From the NCBI GenBank assembly GCA_003255025.1, contig QANY01008042.1:3460077-3524076 (forward strand): a stretch of DNA of 64,000 nt, in the 5' to 3' direction. Positions 12,191 to 23,674 of this stretch are shown here, in pieces. A model generated the notes under the pieces. That model worked only from the letters and a program-made list of their open reading frames with translations, was not told the origin of the DNA and did not search any database. Origin of the DNA: Datisca glomerata. Taxonomy: Eukaryota; Streptophyta; Magnoliopsida; Cucurbitales; Datiscaceae. The translations under genes were made by a program, and so were the position numbers. How positions within the stretch are numbered: the first letter of the stretch is position 1; the number at the start of each line of letters is the position of its first letter.

Positions 12191-13707
12191 TTATGATTCA
12201 ATAATGGAAGAACCATAGCAGGAGTCGGAGCCTATGAAGCCGCGATGTAGTGAGAGGATTGTTAGACAATCTTCCAGGTACATGTCTTATGGAGATGCCT
12301 TAACAACAATCTCAGATAAGGATCATGATGAACGTGTCTCCTACTCACAGGCCATGGCTGGTCTTGAAGCAAATCTATGGCAAGATGCCATGAACGTTGA
12401 GATACAATCAATGTACCTGAACTGAGTCTAGGCTTTTAGCCAAGGGCTACTCCCAAAAGGAAGATATTGACTATGAGGATACTTTCTCACCAGTGGCCAT
12501 GTTTAAATCCATTTGAATCCTTTTGTCTATTTCTATTTCCCTCGATTATGAAATATGACATATGAATGTCAAGACACTTTTCTGAATGGAAATCTTGAAG
12601 AGCACATTTATAGGGCTCGACCAGACGGGTTCATTGAGAAAGACCAAGATGGTAAGGTTTGCGAACTACTGAAGTCCATTTACGAACTTAAGCAACGTCA
12701 CGTGAATATTATATTCGATGAAACTGTCAAGAACTTCAGTTTTGAGTAGTTACTGGACGAACTCTATGTGTATAAGCTGATACACGAAGGGAATGTTGTA
12801 TTTATGGTTTTGTACGTGGACAGTATTCCACTCATTGGGAATGATGTAGGAAAGTTGTCTGATGTCAATATTTGACTTACAAAATAATTTGATATGAAGG
12901 ATCTTGGAGAAGTTGCCCTTATCCTAGGTATGATATTTCAAGATCGGAAGAACAAACAATTGCACTGTCTCAACCAACTTATATTGATAAAGTGACGGCG
13001 CTTCAGTATGCAAGAATCCAAGAAGGGAAATCTTCCCTTTAAGCATGGACTCAACTGCTCCAAGGAGCAGTCTCCCAAGACTCCTCAAGAAGAGGAAGAC
13101 ATGAGAAAGATTCCCTATGCCTCAGCTATAAGCAGTCACATATATGCAATGCTTTTCACTAGGCCAGATATTTGCTACGCAGTAGGCGTGGTGACTAGTT
13201 TTCAATCCAATCCTAAACTCGAGCATTGGAATGTTGTCAAGCATATCCTCAAGTATCTTAGGAGAACAAGGAACTACATGCTTGTGTATTCAGGTTTACC
13301 TGAATATGAAAGGTTACTAACTCCGATTTCCAAGCGGACAAATATTTTAAGAGGTCCACTTCATGATTGGTGGTCATCCTGAATGGTGGAGCAGTGGTAT
13401 GGAAAAGTATCAAGCAATCTTTCATTTCTGATTCTACCATAGATGCTGAGTATTTGGCAGCTTGTGAAGCTGCAAAGGAGGTTGTCTGGTTTAGAAAGTT
13501 TCTAAAGACTCTGGAAGTCATTCCATATGCTAACAAATCCATGACACTTTATTGTGATAATAGTGGGGCTGTAGCAAACTCGAAGCGACTGAGAGTCACA
13601 AAATATCCAAACACAAAGCGAAAGTACCACCTCATCAGAAATATAGTTCAACCAGGAGATATTCAAGTAACACACATATCGACAGTCAACAACCTAGCCG
13701 ATCCATT
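12191..13707 (+). pseudogene. Copia A RT and RNase H, decayed with internal deletion
   Basis: ORF 12234-12425 gives the RT start (EANLWQDAMNVEIQSM). Directly after, the frame resumes at an [20 protein letters not shown] block, so roughly 100 bp of RT is deleted at about 12425-12435. The catalytic box near 12810 reads YVDS in place of YVDD. ORF 13008-13382 covers the RT tail (MLFTRPDICYAVGVV). ORF 13367-13753 is RNase H (DSTIDAEYLAACEAAKE, LYCDNSGAVANS), and its last codons run into LTR sequence at 13706. Not functional. Confidence 0.8.
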
Positions 13708-14605
13708 CACGAAGGGTAATAACGTAAAATATTCTATGGACCGTGAAATGTAAATGTTTACTTGCACCAACAGAAAATGTAGAGCGCATGAATCGAGAGT
13801 TCTCCCAACAACAGACCTATAGTGGAGTAGTACGATGTCCGGATTATATAGGTTGGGAATATATGGATATAAATAAGTCAGGTATTTGAATCCCATAACT
13901 TTATTCTTTTGGGTCCATTCGGTTTCAGAAGTAGCCTATAAGGACAGGAATAAGAAAGGATGACAGTTGGGCTAAAAATGAGTTTTGGACCTATGTACAC
14001 TTCCCGAGCCCCATATAAGATGGGTGTCATCGCTAAATTAGTGAAGGGCAAAATTAACGTTAATTATTTTGTTATTTTCCAATTATTGAATAATTAGTAA
14101 ATGAAAGAAATTAATTAATTAATTTATAGCGATCAATTTAATTCATCAATTTAGACTGATGAATCTGGACACAATTTTGGCTCTAGGAGAGATGTAAAAT
14201 CCGCACATCGCAGTGCATGGAGACGGGATATTTTGGCTTTATCATATAAGAGATAGCATTCTTATCCCTATCGTGAACCCCATCCCTAGATGTGTTTATC
14301 AGAGCAGAAAAAGGTTTCTCTCTCTAGAACACACAGTTGCAGCCGATTTTTTTCATAATAGGGGAAGAGAAAAATTTTGTTTTCTCTTTCAATCATTATT
14401 TTGAGAGCCCATACTCAATTCCAACGAAAATTACTTGATAGATTTACTTCTGACTCTAACGATTGGTTGTCGATGTAAGGATTAATTGATAGCTCTGCAA
14501 ATTTCAAGAATGAATAACGTGAGATAGAGAATTGGATCTCGCCAAATCAAATTTTCTCTATTAACTTAAAAGGTATAAACTGTTTCAATATTTTCTCACC
14601 AACAA
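13706..14605 (+). repeat. 3' LTR of Copia A, 5'-truncated
   Basis: Matches 7490-8390 of the 5' LTR. It starts within a 15-bp stretch shared by pol and LTR (TTCACGA, then A or T, then GGGTAAT) at 13706-13720, so the polypurine tract and about 800 bp of LTR are gone. It ends near 14605, where it meets the LTR of element C in opposite orientation. Confidence 0.75.
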
Positions 14606-16352
14606 CCACTTGTAAGATTCAGAAGTATATCTCAATAGGATGTCGTCAGGAATTGAGTGTGAGCTCTCTTAAAACAATAGATTTTGGTGACAATAGGGAG
14701 GGGAGAGAGAAATTTCTTTCTTTGCTCTATGTAATCATACACTGTGATCAGGGTTGTGTCAACACACTTAGGAAAGCAACCCTAATACCATCCCTTATAT
14801 AAAGATTACAGAATTTACACATATACTCATATACTGTAAATTGCCGAAATTCTCCTCCCTTTACAATAATTGTCAAAATTCTACATCTCCCTAGAGTTAA
14901 TACTGTGTCCAAATTCATCCATCCAAATTAATAAATTAAATTGATCTCCATCAATTAATTAATTAATTTTAATTACTAATTATCCAATAATTAGAAAATA
15001 AAAACTAATTAATTTGAACATTAATTTTTGCTCTTCGGTACTTTATTGACGATACCCATCACATATGGGTTCGAGAAGTATACATTAGTCCAAAATACAT
15101 TTTTTATCTAATTGGTGTTGTTTGTCATTCATTTCCTTATGATTACTCCTAAGACTGAATAGACCCAGATGAATAAACCTATAGGATTCAAATACTCGGT
15201 AAATTTATCTCCATAAATTCTCGACCTATTTAATCATGATATCGGACGAAACCACTATAGGTCCGATGTCGAATCAACTCTCGACATAAATATCAATAAC
15301 AAGAGCGGGATGTAAAATTATTATTTTATCCCTCTAATTATTGTTTCATTAACTCATTATTGACTGTGAATAAGAAAGACATAATAGTGAATTGTCTCGA
15401 ACAGTTCACCATGTCTTATTCAATGATTTATTTCATCGAGTACCTGGCCATGCTTATTTATTCACACACCTATCAATAAAGCATAAGGTGATATTGTTGC
15501 ATTTTACAATCTCGTCATGAATTATATATCTGTGAATCAAGTAACTATAACGTAGTTGAATCACGATCTCAACAGCTGAGGTATTATCTGGTAATTCAAA
15601 CTCACTCCTTTGGCGTATCAAAGACTGCAAGTAGCTAAGTCAAGTTTCGTATTCACCTCAGGATTAATGTAATCACAAAAATACCCTTAAGGTGTAACAA
15701 TTAGATTTAGAGCTAGATAAACAGATTACTTCAAACTAATTTGTTACTGGTCCATTCAACATATTCCATAACATGTCTAGGTCAATCGTTAGAATCTCCA
15801 CTCTCATGTCCCAAGACCGGCATCCTTTGGTTCAACCTAATAGTCGTAATCGGACTCGATTTCCCAGTTGATCCTTAGACTGCGAATAACATTCTGAACT
15901 ATTTCAGAAGAATTTGTTTGGAAGACCCATTTGTCTTTACTCTTCTTAGATTTAGAGCTAGATAAACATATTTACTTTAAACTAATTTGCTACTGGTCTA
16001 TTCAATATATTCCATAACATGTCTAGGTCAATCGTTAGAATCTCCACTCTCATGTCCCAAGACCGACATCCTTTGGTTCAACCTAATAGTCGTAATCGGA
16101 CTCGATTGCCCAGTTGATCCTTAGACTGCGAATAACATTCTGAACTATTTCAGAAGAATTTGTTTGGAAGACCCATTTGTCTTTACTCTTCTTACGTTGG
16201 CAATAGTTCCAGGACAAGTAAATTATAAACACAATTTAATTAATAGAAAAACTTTCATTCATTCATTAAATTCAGTAATACAAAATGTCTGAGAAATAAC
16301 TAAATACTCATAAATAGTTACTACACCCTAATTTATGCACATAATTCCAACA
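14606..16352 (-). repeat. 3' LTR of Copia C
   Basis: Begins on the minus strand at 16352 with TGTTGGAATTATG directly after a purine-rich tract (AAGTGGAAGATTG). It runs to the junction with the LTR of A near 14605. About 245 bp of its length is duplicated in tandem. A TATA-like motif on the minus strand (CTTTATATAAGGG, near 14790-14802) is the likely LTR promoter. Confidence 0.75.
15703..16192. repeat. 245-bp tandem duplication inside the LTR of Copia C
   Basis: Two adjacent copies, 15703-15947 and 15948-16192, both starting AGATTTAGAGCTAGATAAAC and ending TTTACTCTTCTT. They differ by only a handful of substitutions, so the duplication is younger than the split between elements A and C. Element A has one copy. 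Confidence 0.9.
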
Positions 16353-16387
16353 ATCTTCCACTTGGACTAAAGTAGGTGTGTACAATC

Positions 16388-18010
16388 TCATATCGCCATG
16401 CCCTCCAGATAATCATAAAAAACTTTACTGTCTAAACTTTTTGTGAATGGATCTGTCAAGTTGTCGACCTTCGATATGTGTTTTACTACAACATTTCCAC
16501 TCTGAACAATCTCTCTAATCATGTGATATTTACACTCTATGTGTTTAGATCTTTTGTGGCTCTTTGGTTCCATTGAATTCGCTACAGCCCCATTGTTAGC
16601 GCAATAAAATGTCATGGGTTTGTCAGCTTCTGGAATAACTTTCAGAGTCTTCAAGAACTTTCTAACCATACAGCCTCCTTTGTAGCTTCATAAGCTGTCA
16701 CATACTCAGCTTCCATGGTAGAATCAGCAATGCAAGATTTATTGATACTTCTTCATACAACTGCTCCACCATTGAGGATGAACAATGATCTAGAAGTGGA
16801 CCTCCTAGAATCCTTGTCGAATTGGAAATCGGAATCAGTATAACCTGTTATATTCAGTTTAGTGCCTGAATAGACAAGCACGTTGCTCCTGGTTCTCCTA
16901 AGATACTTAAGGATATGACTTGACGGCATTCTAATGCTCGAGACCAGGATTAGATTGGAAACTACTCACCATGCTTATCGCATTGTAAATGTTTGGCCTA
17001 GTATAAAGCATCGCATACATGAGACTTCCTACGGTAGAGGCATAGAGAATTTTTCTCATGTTTTCCACTTCTTGAGGAGTCTAGGGAGACTGCTCCTTGG
17101 AGAGGATGACTCCATGCCTGAAAGGAAGATATCCCTTCTTAGAGTCATACATACTGAAACGATCCATCACCTTATCAATATATGATTCTTGAGACTGTGC
17201 CAATTTTTATTCTTCTGATCCTGAAAGATCTGGATACCTAGGACAAATGCAGTTTCTCTAAGATCCTTCATATCAAATTACTTTGAAAGTCAAGTTTTGA
17301 CATCAGACAATTTTCCTACACCATTCTCAATAAGCAGAATATCATCCACATACAAAACCAGAAAAACCACCTTCCCTTTGTGTATCATCTTATACACAAG
17401 GTTCGTCCACTAACTACAAAAAACTGAAGTTCTTAACAGTTTCCTGGAATCTAAAATTCCATGACTGGGACGCTTGATTGAGTCCATAAATGGACTTCAG
17501 CAGTTCGCAAACCTTACAGTCTTAGCCTTTCTCCATGAACCCGTCTGGTTGATCCATATAAATGCACTCTTCAAAATTGCCATTCAGAAAAGTAGTCTTG
17601 ACATCCATCTGTCAAATTTCATATTAAAGGCAGTAACAATGGACAGGAGGATTCAGATGGATCTAAGCATGGCCACTGACGATAAGGTATCCTCATATGA
17701 AAGTCTCCACACTCCTATCAAGGGATCTCTTTTTCTTATAAATTCATGTAACCCTACGGGTTTTACCCCTTTAGGAGAATCTACAAGTTTCCAAACTTTA
17801 ATCGAGTACATCGATTGTATCTCAACGTTCATGGTTTCTTACCGTAGATTTTCTTCAGGATCTGCCATGGCCTATGAGTAGGAGACAGGTTCATCATGAT
17901 CTTTATCTGAGACTAATGTTAAGGCATCTCCATTATACATGTACATGTTAGGCTGTCTAACAACCATCTCACTACGTCGAGGCTCCATAGGCTCTGGCTC
18001 CTACTGTGCT
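16388..18010 (-). pseudogene. Copia C RT and RNase H, decayed
   Basis: Minus-strand frame 16388-16669 is the end of RNase H: FLKTLKVIPEADKPM, YCANNGAVANS (expected YCDNSG, so an acidic residue is replaced), then DPFTKSLDSK. Higher coordinates hold RT in several broken frames: the equivalents of A's RT tail near 16850-17100, a YVDD-region remnant near 17350, and the N-terminal RT blocks at 17480-17900. The long plus-strand frame 17474-17881 is only a shadow of this. Confidence 0.75.
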
Positions 18011-18229
18011 TCTTCCATTATTGAATAAAAAATAATTCCTGATTTGAGAGTCAGTGTCCTCCCACACAATAATTCTTCTAGCAAAAGAGTGTTTTTCGGC
18101 TTCACACTTCATAATTAGTCCTCTTCAAGAAAAAGCGCATTCGTGCTCACAAATGTTTTCTTGTTAGTTGGACTATAAAAGATGTATCCCTTCATTCCCT
18201 TGGGATATCCTACAAACAGGTATAATTCT

Positions 18230-19121
18230 AATCAACTGGACAACTTACGTGTCTTCGATTTCAGAACATGTATTGGGCATCCCCATATTCTAAGGTGATT
18301 TACGGATGACTTTCATCCATTCCATCTTTCATATTGTGTACCAAGCATTATCTTTGATGGAATTTGATTTATAATGTATGTTGTTATTTCCAAGGCACAT
18401 CCCCAGAACAAATCTGGGAGGTATGAGTAACTTATCATGGATCTAACCATATCTAACATAGTTTGATTCTTTTTCTCTGACACACCATTCTGTTCTGGAG
18501 TTCTAGGTGCTGTAAGCTGAGAAAGAATACATTCTTCTTTAAGAAAGTCTTCGAACTCTCCTAGCAAGTACTCTCCATCTACGAGTTTGAGGCATTGAAT
18601 GGCTCTTTCACCCTTCGCTGAAAATGGCCTCTTGATCATTTTGACTTCTATACAAGATCCACATGTGGGTAGTGATCCCACACTTAAAGTTTGTAATGGA
18701 CTATCCTTTGCAAGTATTTTAATCATGTCCAGACTAATGTGGCCAAGACGTAAGTACCACAAATAGGTTAGACCGGTTGAGTCAGGCTTCAATATTTTAT
18801 TATCCCTTTATAAATCAGTATTTACTTTAGTGTCATATATCATTGGAACTATTGATTTTACATAAAACAGTTTATTTATCAAACATGAAATATTAAGCAT
18901 TCATTTCTAAAAATACCAATATATTTATCAATGAAATTCAAACTAAATCCTTGCTCAATTAAACTAGCTATTGAAATAAGGTTCTTTCCAAAAATTGGGA
19001 TATAATAAACATCACGTAAAACCATAAAATTGTTATCGAATGACAATTTAATAGTTTCAACAGATACAACTAATACTAGTGCTCCATTTCCCCCAACGAA
19101 AGCTGAACTCGCTCTCATCAA
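18230..19121 (-). pseudogene. Copia C integrase and protease region, decayed
   Basis: Minus-strand ORF 18313-18792 carries integrase: LRLGHISLDMIKILAKD and CGSCIEVKMIKRPF (zinc-binding start), then TPEQNGVSEKKNQTMLDMVR, where the expected catalytic glutamate E-K-N pattern sits in EKKNQT. The piece corresponding to A's 11530-11640 is deleted, which removes part of the core. ORF 18879-19121 is the protease/linker (IFGKNLISIASLIEQGFSL), matching A's 10965-11153. A stop separates the two. Confidence 0.78.
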
Positions 19122-19129
19122 TCCTTCTA

Positions 19130-19884
19130 CTTTGTGAGTTCTGCTTCTTAGCTTTCTTCAGACCTCTTTTGTGTTACTTTTTTGCCTCAAAGGTGGAAGG
19201 CTTGATTTCAGTAAAGTTTCCCTCTCTAGTCTTCCTCTTGCTCTTCAAAAATAGGATCTCAGCAGCTTGCAGTTCCTTCATCAGGTCAGAAAGTAAGTAC
19301 ATCAACTTATTCATCGAATAATTAAGTTTGAAGTTCTAAAAAGTGTCAGGCAGAGTCTCAATGATCATATCAACCTATGTCTCGCCATCTATCTCAGCAC
19401 CCGCCATCTCAATCTCATTCAGATAACTAATGATCAGCATCATATGTTCTCTGACAGGAGTTTCAGGTTTCATCCTGCAGTTTATAAAGTTTCACATAAC
19501 AGCAAGTTTGGCTTGATGACCCTGATCTCCAAACATTTCGGTGATGTTCAACATCATCTCAGTGGAAGTTTCCATGTTCTTATATTGTTCTTGCAACACC
19601 TTGCTAATAGAAGTCAAGATGTGACATCTAGCGATCTCATCAGAAAACAACGAAGAAGCATAATCATCATTTTTCTCTTGAGTCGATTCAACAATAAATT
19701 CAAGGGGACAAGGGCTAGTGAGCACGGACTTGTACTTTTCTATCGTCAGCATGATATCAAGATTACATTTCCAATCCACGTAATTTTCACCAGTAAGTTT
19801 GTTCGCGTTTAAGATAGTTGAGAGTGGGTATAGTGACATGATTACCGAAAAGAATAAATAAAGCGGTGTAAATAAATACTTCAT
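19130..19884 (-). pseudogene. Copia C gag, decayed
   Basis: ORF 19492-19884 starts at an ATG equivalent to A's and reads LNANKLTGENYVDWKCNLD, then NITEMFGDQGHQAKLAVM. A frameshift follows near 19492, and the rest of gag (the MILETLPDTF-type block) continues in other frames down to about 19310. The zinc-knuckle region of A is not clearly recovered here: it seems deleted or very decayed. The plus-strand ORF 19444-19812 is a shadow. Confidence 0.75.
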
Positions 19885-19959
19885 TATTCAGGAGAGTATG
19901 ATGCATGATGCAAATGCTTAAATATTTAAAAATCCAATAAAAAAATATTTCTTACATGA

Positions 19960-22179
19960 TGTTACGATCAACAACGATAACTTGTCTCATCTAAGGATAA
20001 CGTCCAACTAAAGCCATCTACTGAATCAATAATTAAAATATACATATCATGCGTACCTGCCATATTCTTCACTAATAAAAGTTTACAGAATCTAAAACCT
20101 TGGCTCTGACACAAAACTGTAACGGCCCGATCTCCGAGGGTTAAACATGCTTGAAATTTCACAATTCAAAAATCTCTAATTCAATTGAAACCCTAATTTG
20201 AGAAAATCCCCAAATTGAAAACCCTAATTTTGTCCTAATTTTAACATTAAATAACGGAAGAATAAAATTATTTTAAGAGAAAATCAACTCATTAATTTGA
20301 ATTAAACGATTCATTAAACTATAATAACGTCAAACATGAAAATCCATTAAACATAAAAGTCAAACATAGAAATTCATAAAATCCCTAAAACAACAGTAAT
20401 TAACTGAAAATCTATTTCTAACATCATATAACCATAAATTGTGAAAAATCTCATATTTTTGCAGTCTATGGCAATCCCTCACTCTTGTTGCTCGACATCA
20501 CCGGCAACATATTCATCTAGTGGGGTTGAGTATTAAAAATACTCCGTAAGTAAACTCACAAACTAATAAGTTTCACATGACATAAAAGTAAACATATAAC
20601 TCATGTGAATTTAATTTAACACAGTCACTTGATTACTAAATAACATAAAGTACTTGTAATTAATTAACATAACTGATTTCATGATTAATATACAACTTGA
20701 ACTTGTACTTATTCTTGCTTATACTTGGACTTGTTTGATCATAATTCAACTAGGCATATCTCCCAATTAACAACCTAACCAGAATTATTTCACACTTGAA
20801 CTTGGACTTAAACTTGTAACGTGAACGTGAACATGACGGATTAGGTGTCCTGAAACTTGATGTCACTTAAAGTTATCTGAACTTAACGACGCTAACATGA
20901 ACATGGTGACACCAACCGTATAACTTGATAATATGACGTGAATAATCTGGTTATTTGATAACCAATGGACATGACTAAGTCTACATCTTGTTTACTTATC
21001 ACTTTACTTGAGTTAAGATTCATAAGTCACATTATCACGTATACATCAATAAACATATAAATTATTCATGAATATGAATGATATATTTATTACATGCACA
21101 ACTCAAAATATAATCATACATAACATGGTGAATAATTTCATCGTGATATGGAAAAATAAATAAAACACTCGATCATAAAATTGAACATAAAATAATTTCA
21201 CATTATATATTCTACACTTAATGTATGAACCAAATTATTATGTAAATTCACTTACCTGGATAGCACTACGAATTAAATTCAGCAACTAATGACCTGAAAT
21301 CCAAGTATCCTAAATCACAACATATTCATATAATATCTATAGTTATTTAATTAACTAGAGGGCGTGTGAGGTTGGGAACAGGTGAAAACTAAACCGGGTG
21401 TAAATTGATCAAGCGGTTCAAATCGGTTCAACTATGTTCGGGTGGTTTGAACCGATTTTGTTTTATTATTTTAGGCCAGTTTGGTCTGGTCAGGTTGAAC
21501 CATTTTGGTCTGATCTAACTGAATTGATCTGGTCTAACTGAACTGGTTCAGTCTGGTCTAACTGAACTAGTTCGGTCTGGTCCGGTTAGAGGAATACAAA
21601 GGAGAGAGAGAGAGATCGAGAGAAGCAGAAATAGAGAGAGATGGAGAGACGAATCAAACATAACAGAAGCAGAGGGGAGAGGGAGATGAAGGAGAGAGAG
21701 TGAAAGAGAGAGGGAGAGAGAGAAAGAGACTGAGAGGAACAAATAATAAAGATAAAAATAGTGGGGAAGTGGGAGACGAAGGAGAGGCAGAGAAATAGAG
21801 AGGAAGAGAGAGATTGAAGCTTACCAAAATGGAGCTTGCATGTGGTGCGATGACGATGCCAAAAAATAAAAGAGGATAAACAAGAAATCGTTTACCTTAA
21901 TCAATGTTATAGGGCTGCCCAAGCTGAAACGAATAAGATGAAGGTGAAGAACAGAGGCTCGTTGGAGAAGAAAACTGTAACGGAAAGGGGGAATAGTAGT
22001 AAATAGGAGAATGGTTCATGCATTTAAAAGAAAAGGGGAGAGAGAGGTTGTGGGTGGTTACTTATTTGAGATAAAAAAAATGAGATAGTAGGGGGAGATA
22101 GTTGAGTGTGAAGCTTATGTGGTGTGAGTGGGGGTAATATAATTACAAATCTACCCCTTATCATCTTTGAGGTATTACA
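19960..22179 (-). mobile_element. Gypsy-type 5' LTR with primer site and truncated leader
   Basis: On the minus strand an LTR of about 2.06 kb (22179 down to 20119) starts TGTAATACCTC and ends GGGCCGTTACA. Four bases later comes a primer site, TGTGTCAGAGCCAAGG (about 20099-20114). About 150 bp of leader follows and stops near 19960 next to element C. Such long LTRs followed by this primer site suit chromovirus-type Gypsy elements (inference); no coding region survives to prove it. The LTR has a purine-rich GA-repeat tract (21600-21800). At 22179 it abuts the gag of Copia B. No target duplication was found. Confidence 0.6.
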
Positions 22180-22189
22180 GCTGCAAAAT

Positions 22190-23081
22190 CCATTTTTTCA
22201 TCAACCACATTGACTTCAGATTTGAGAAACTCTTAATAATTCTACAGTTTTTCATTATATGATCGAGCTTATAACAGAAAAAGCAACACTTTTTCTTGGT
22301 TTCAATGGAATTCTTCTTCTTGTTCTTGAAATTCTTATTCTATGTTGGAGGAATTTCATGCTTCTTTTATTTATCAGTAAGCTCCTCGGAGGAATTTCAT
22401 GAACCAAGTGTGCTTTAGAGAAATGATCCAACGTGTCCACATTTTTGTCTTAATTTCTAAACTCTTCTTCAATACGAAGATGATGTATTAGATCCCCTAA
22501 AGTAAACTTGTTCTCTTGATGCTTCAATCTCTTTTTTTAATCATTCCAAGATGGAGGTAATTTTGCAATAATTACTCCAACTTGGAATTCCTCATGAACT
22601 AGCATTCCTCCAATTTTAATTATAACCACTAAGAATTGTAATTCATGTACTTGGGAAAGAACATACTTGTTATCAAACATTTTAAAATGTATATAATTGT
22701 CAATTAAAAGCTAACGGGCTCATATTTCTTCTGCTTTATACTTGTTCTCCAAACACATCCATAAATTCTTTGATGATGGAGAGTGTCAATATGTGTTATA
22801 GAGAGAAGTTGAGAGTGCATTTAGAATATATCCCTTGCATAGAAAATCATCTTCAACTCATTTCTTCCTATGTTATTTAATTGCATCAAACTCATCTTCC
22901 TTCTCATGTGAAATTGGTGTGAGATTATCATCCAATATGTAGGCAAGATTCAGAGTAGTGAGGAAGAACAAAACTTTTTTGTTGCCACTATGTGAAAAAC
23001 TATCCATCAAACTGATCCAAACGCACCAAGTCTTGATTCATCACTTTTTATAGATTGAACTGTTGAAGCCAAATTCTCCAT
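22190..23081 (-). pseudogene. Copia B gag, decayed
   Basis: Starts at the ATG complementary to 23079-23081, 19 bp inside the 5' LTR. The N terminus reads MENLASTVQSIKSDES. Frames are then broken by many stops. Near 22242-22289 a complete zinc knuckle is visible, CFFCYKLDHIMKNC, with the CX2CX4HX4C spacing. The coding remains are cut at about 22180 by the Gypsy LTR; protease and integrase are not found anywhere in the window. Confidence 0.75.
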
Positions 23082-23099
23082 TGTCAAATTGTCTTAAAT

Positions 23100-23407
23100 T
23101 GTAGGAAAATATATATAAAGAGAGAATAGAGAATGAAGTAAATTTGAGATCCAAAGCACGATATTTATCGCTATCTTTAAGATAAATTTTACCTCTCTTC
23201 CAAACTTTAAGTGAGTACAAAAAGAGAATTGTCGGTGAAATATCTCCAGGATAATAAGGACCCAAAAATCACTTGTCACTAATCAAAGGATTTGCACAAC
23301 CTAAGAATAGTCTGAACTTCAAAACAAGAAGGAGGAGAGAATGCCACTAAAATTTTTATCTTTTATAACATTTCTTAATTCTCTTATATCTTCGGTTTCC
23401 ACGGTAC

Positions 23408-23443
<36 letters not shown>

Positions 23444-23669
23444 AGCCACAATAAAGAGGAAGTTAAGATATGTACAGTTAAGAGTGACGAAGAGAAGTCA
23501 TGAAGCCAACTATTGACACTTGGTTTGCACTTGTTCAAACTAAAATAGACAACCATTCGAAGTAAAACACTATATGAAACACATGTCAGATAATATATGC
23601 AATACTATAAAGAATAATAATAACAAGTAATACAATCTAATTTAAATACACATATTTGAAATTCTAACA
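23100..23669 (-). repeat. 5' LTR of Copia B
   Basis: Partner of 2874-3501; TG...CA ends and TATTG just outside at 23670-23674. It contains a (TG)n microsatellite of 30 bp at 23411-23440, which is a short TA run in the partner LTR. Confidence 0.85.
23411..23440. repeat. (TG)15 microsatellite
   Basis: Uninterrupted TG dinucleotides inside the 5' LTR of Copia B. Confidence 0.95.
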
Positions 23670-23674
23670 TATTG

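Larger units (their letters stand above)
6685..14605 (+). mobile_element. Copia retrotransposon A (long-LTR, Tork/Angela-like), decayed, nested in B
   Basis: Plus-strand Copia copy inserted in the RT of element B. Parts in order: 5' LTR 6685-8526, tRNA-Met-type primer site at 8529, a long leader, gag, protease, integrase, RT/RNase H, and a 3' LTR lacking its first 800 or so bases. Its products and LTR match element C, so both are one family. The long LTR and the RNase H pattern (TIDAEYLAACEAAKE, YCDNSGAVANS) suggest the Tork/Angela group, which is my inference. Every domain carries stops or frameshifts, so the copy cannot move by itself. Confidence 0.8.
14606..19925 (-). mobile_element. Copia retrotransposon C, same family as A, opposite strand
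   Basis: Minus-strand Copia copy. In its own direction: gag (19884 down to about 19130), protease/integrase (19121-18230), RT/RNase H (about 18000-16388), polypurine tract (near 16355-16365), 3' LTR (16352-14606). Its 5' LTR and leader are missing: similarity to element A stops about 40 bp before gag, near 19925. All coding parts are broken. A 245-bp tandem duplication is unique to its LTR. Confidence 0.78.
2874..23669 (-). mobile_element. Copia LTR retrotransposon B, host of nested insertions
   Basis: Two matching LTRs bound the element: 2874-3501 (3' LTR for minus orientation) and 23100-23669 (5' LTR). The 5 bp outside each end are identical, TATTG at 2869-2873 and at 23670-23674, so the two LTRs come from one integration event although they are now 19.6 kb apart. 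Surviving internal parts are gag with a CCHC knuckle (22190-23081) and RT/RNase H (3502-4814 and 6301-6684). About 2 kb of protease, integrase and N-terminal RT is missing. The interval 6685-22179 is filled by other retroelements and 4815-6300 by a pararetroviral relic. The element is non-functional: stops and frameshifts run throughout pol. Confidence 0.85.

Noticed and set aside
17474..17881. 135-codon plus-strand ORF as a gene
   Set aside because: It is the opposite-strand shadow of the RT of Copia C.
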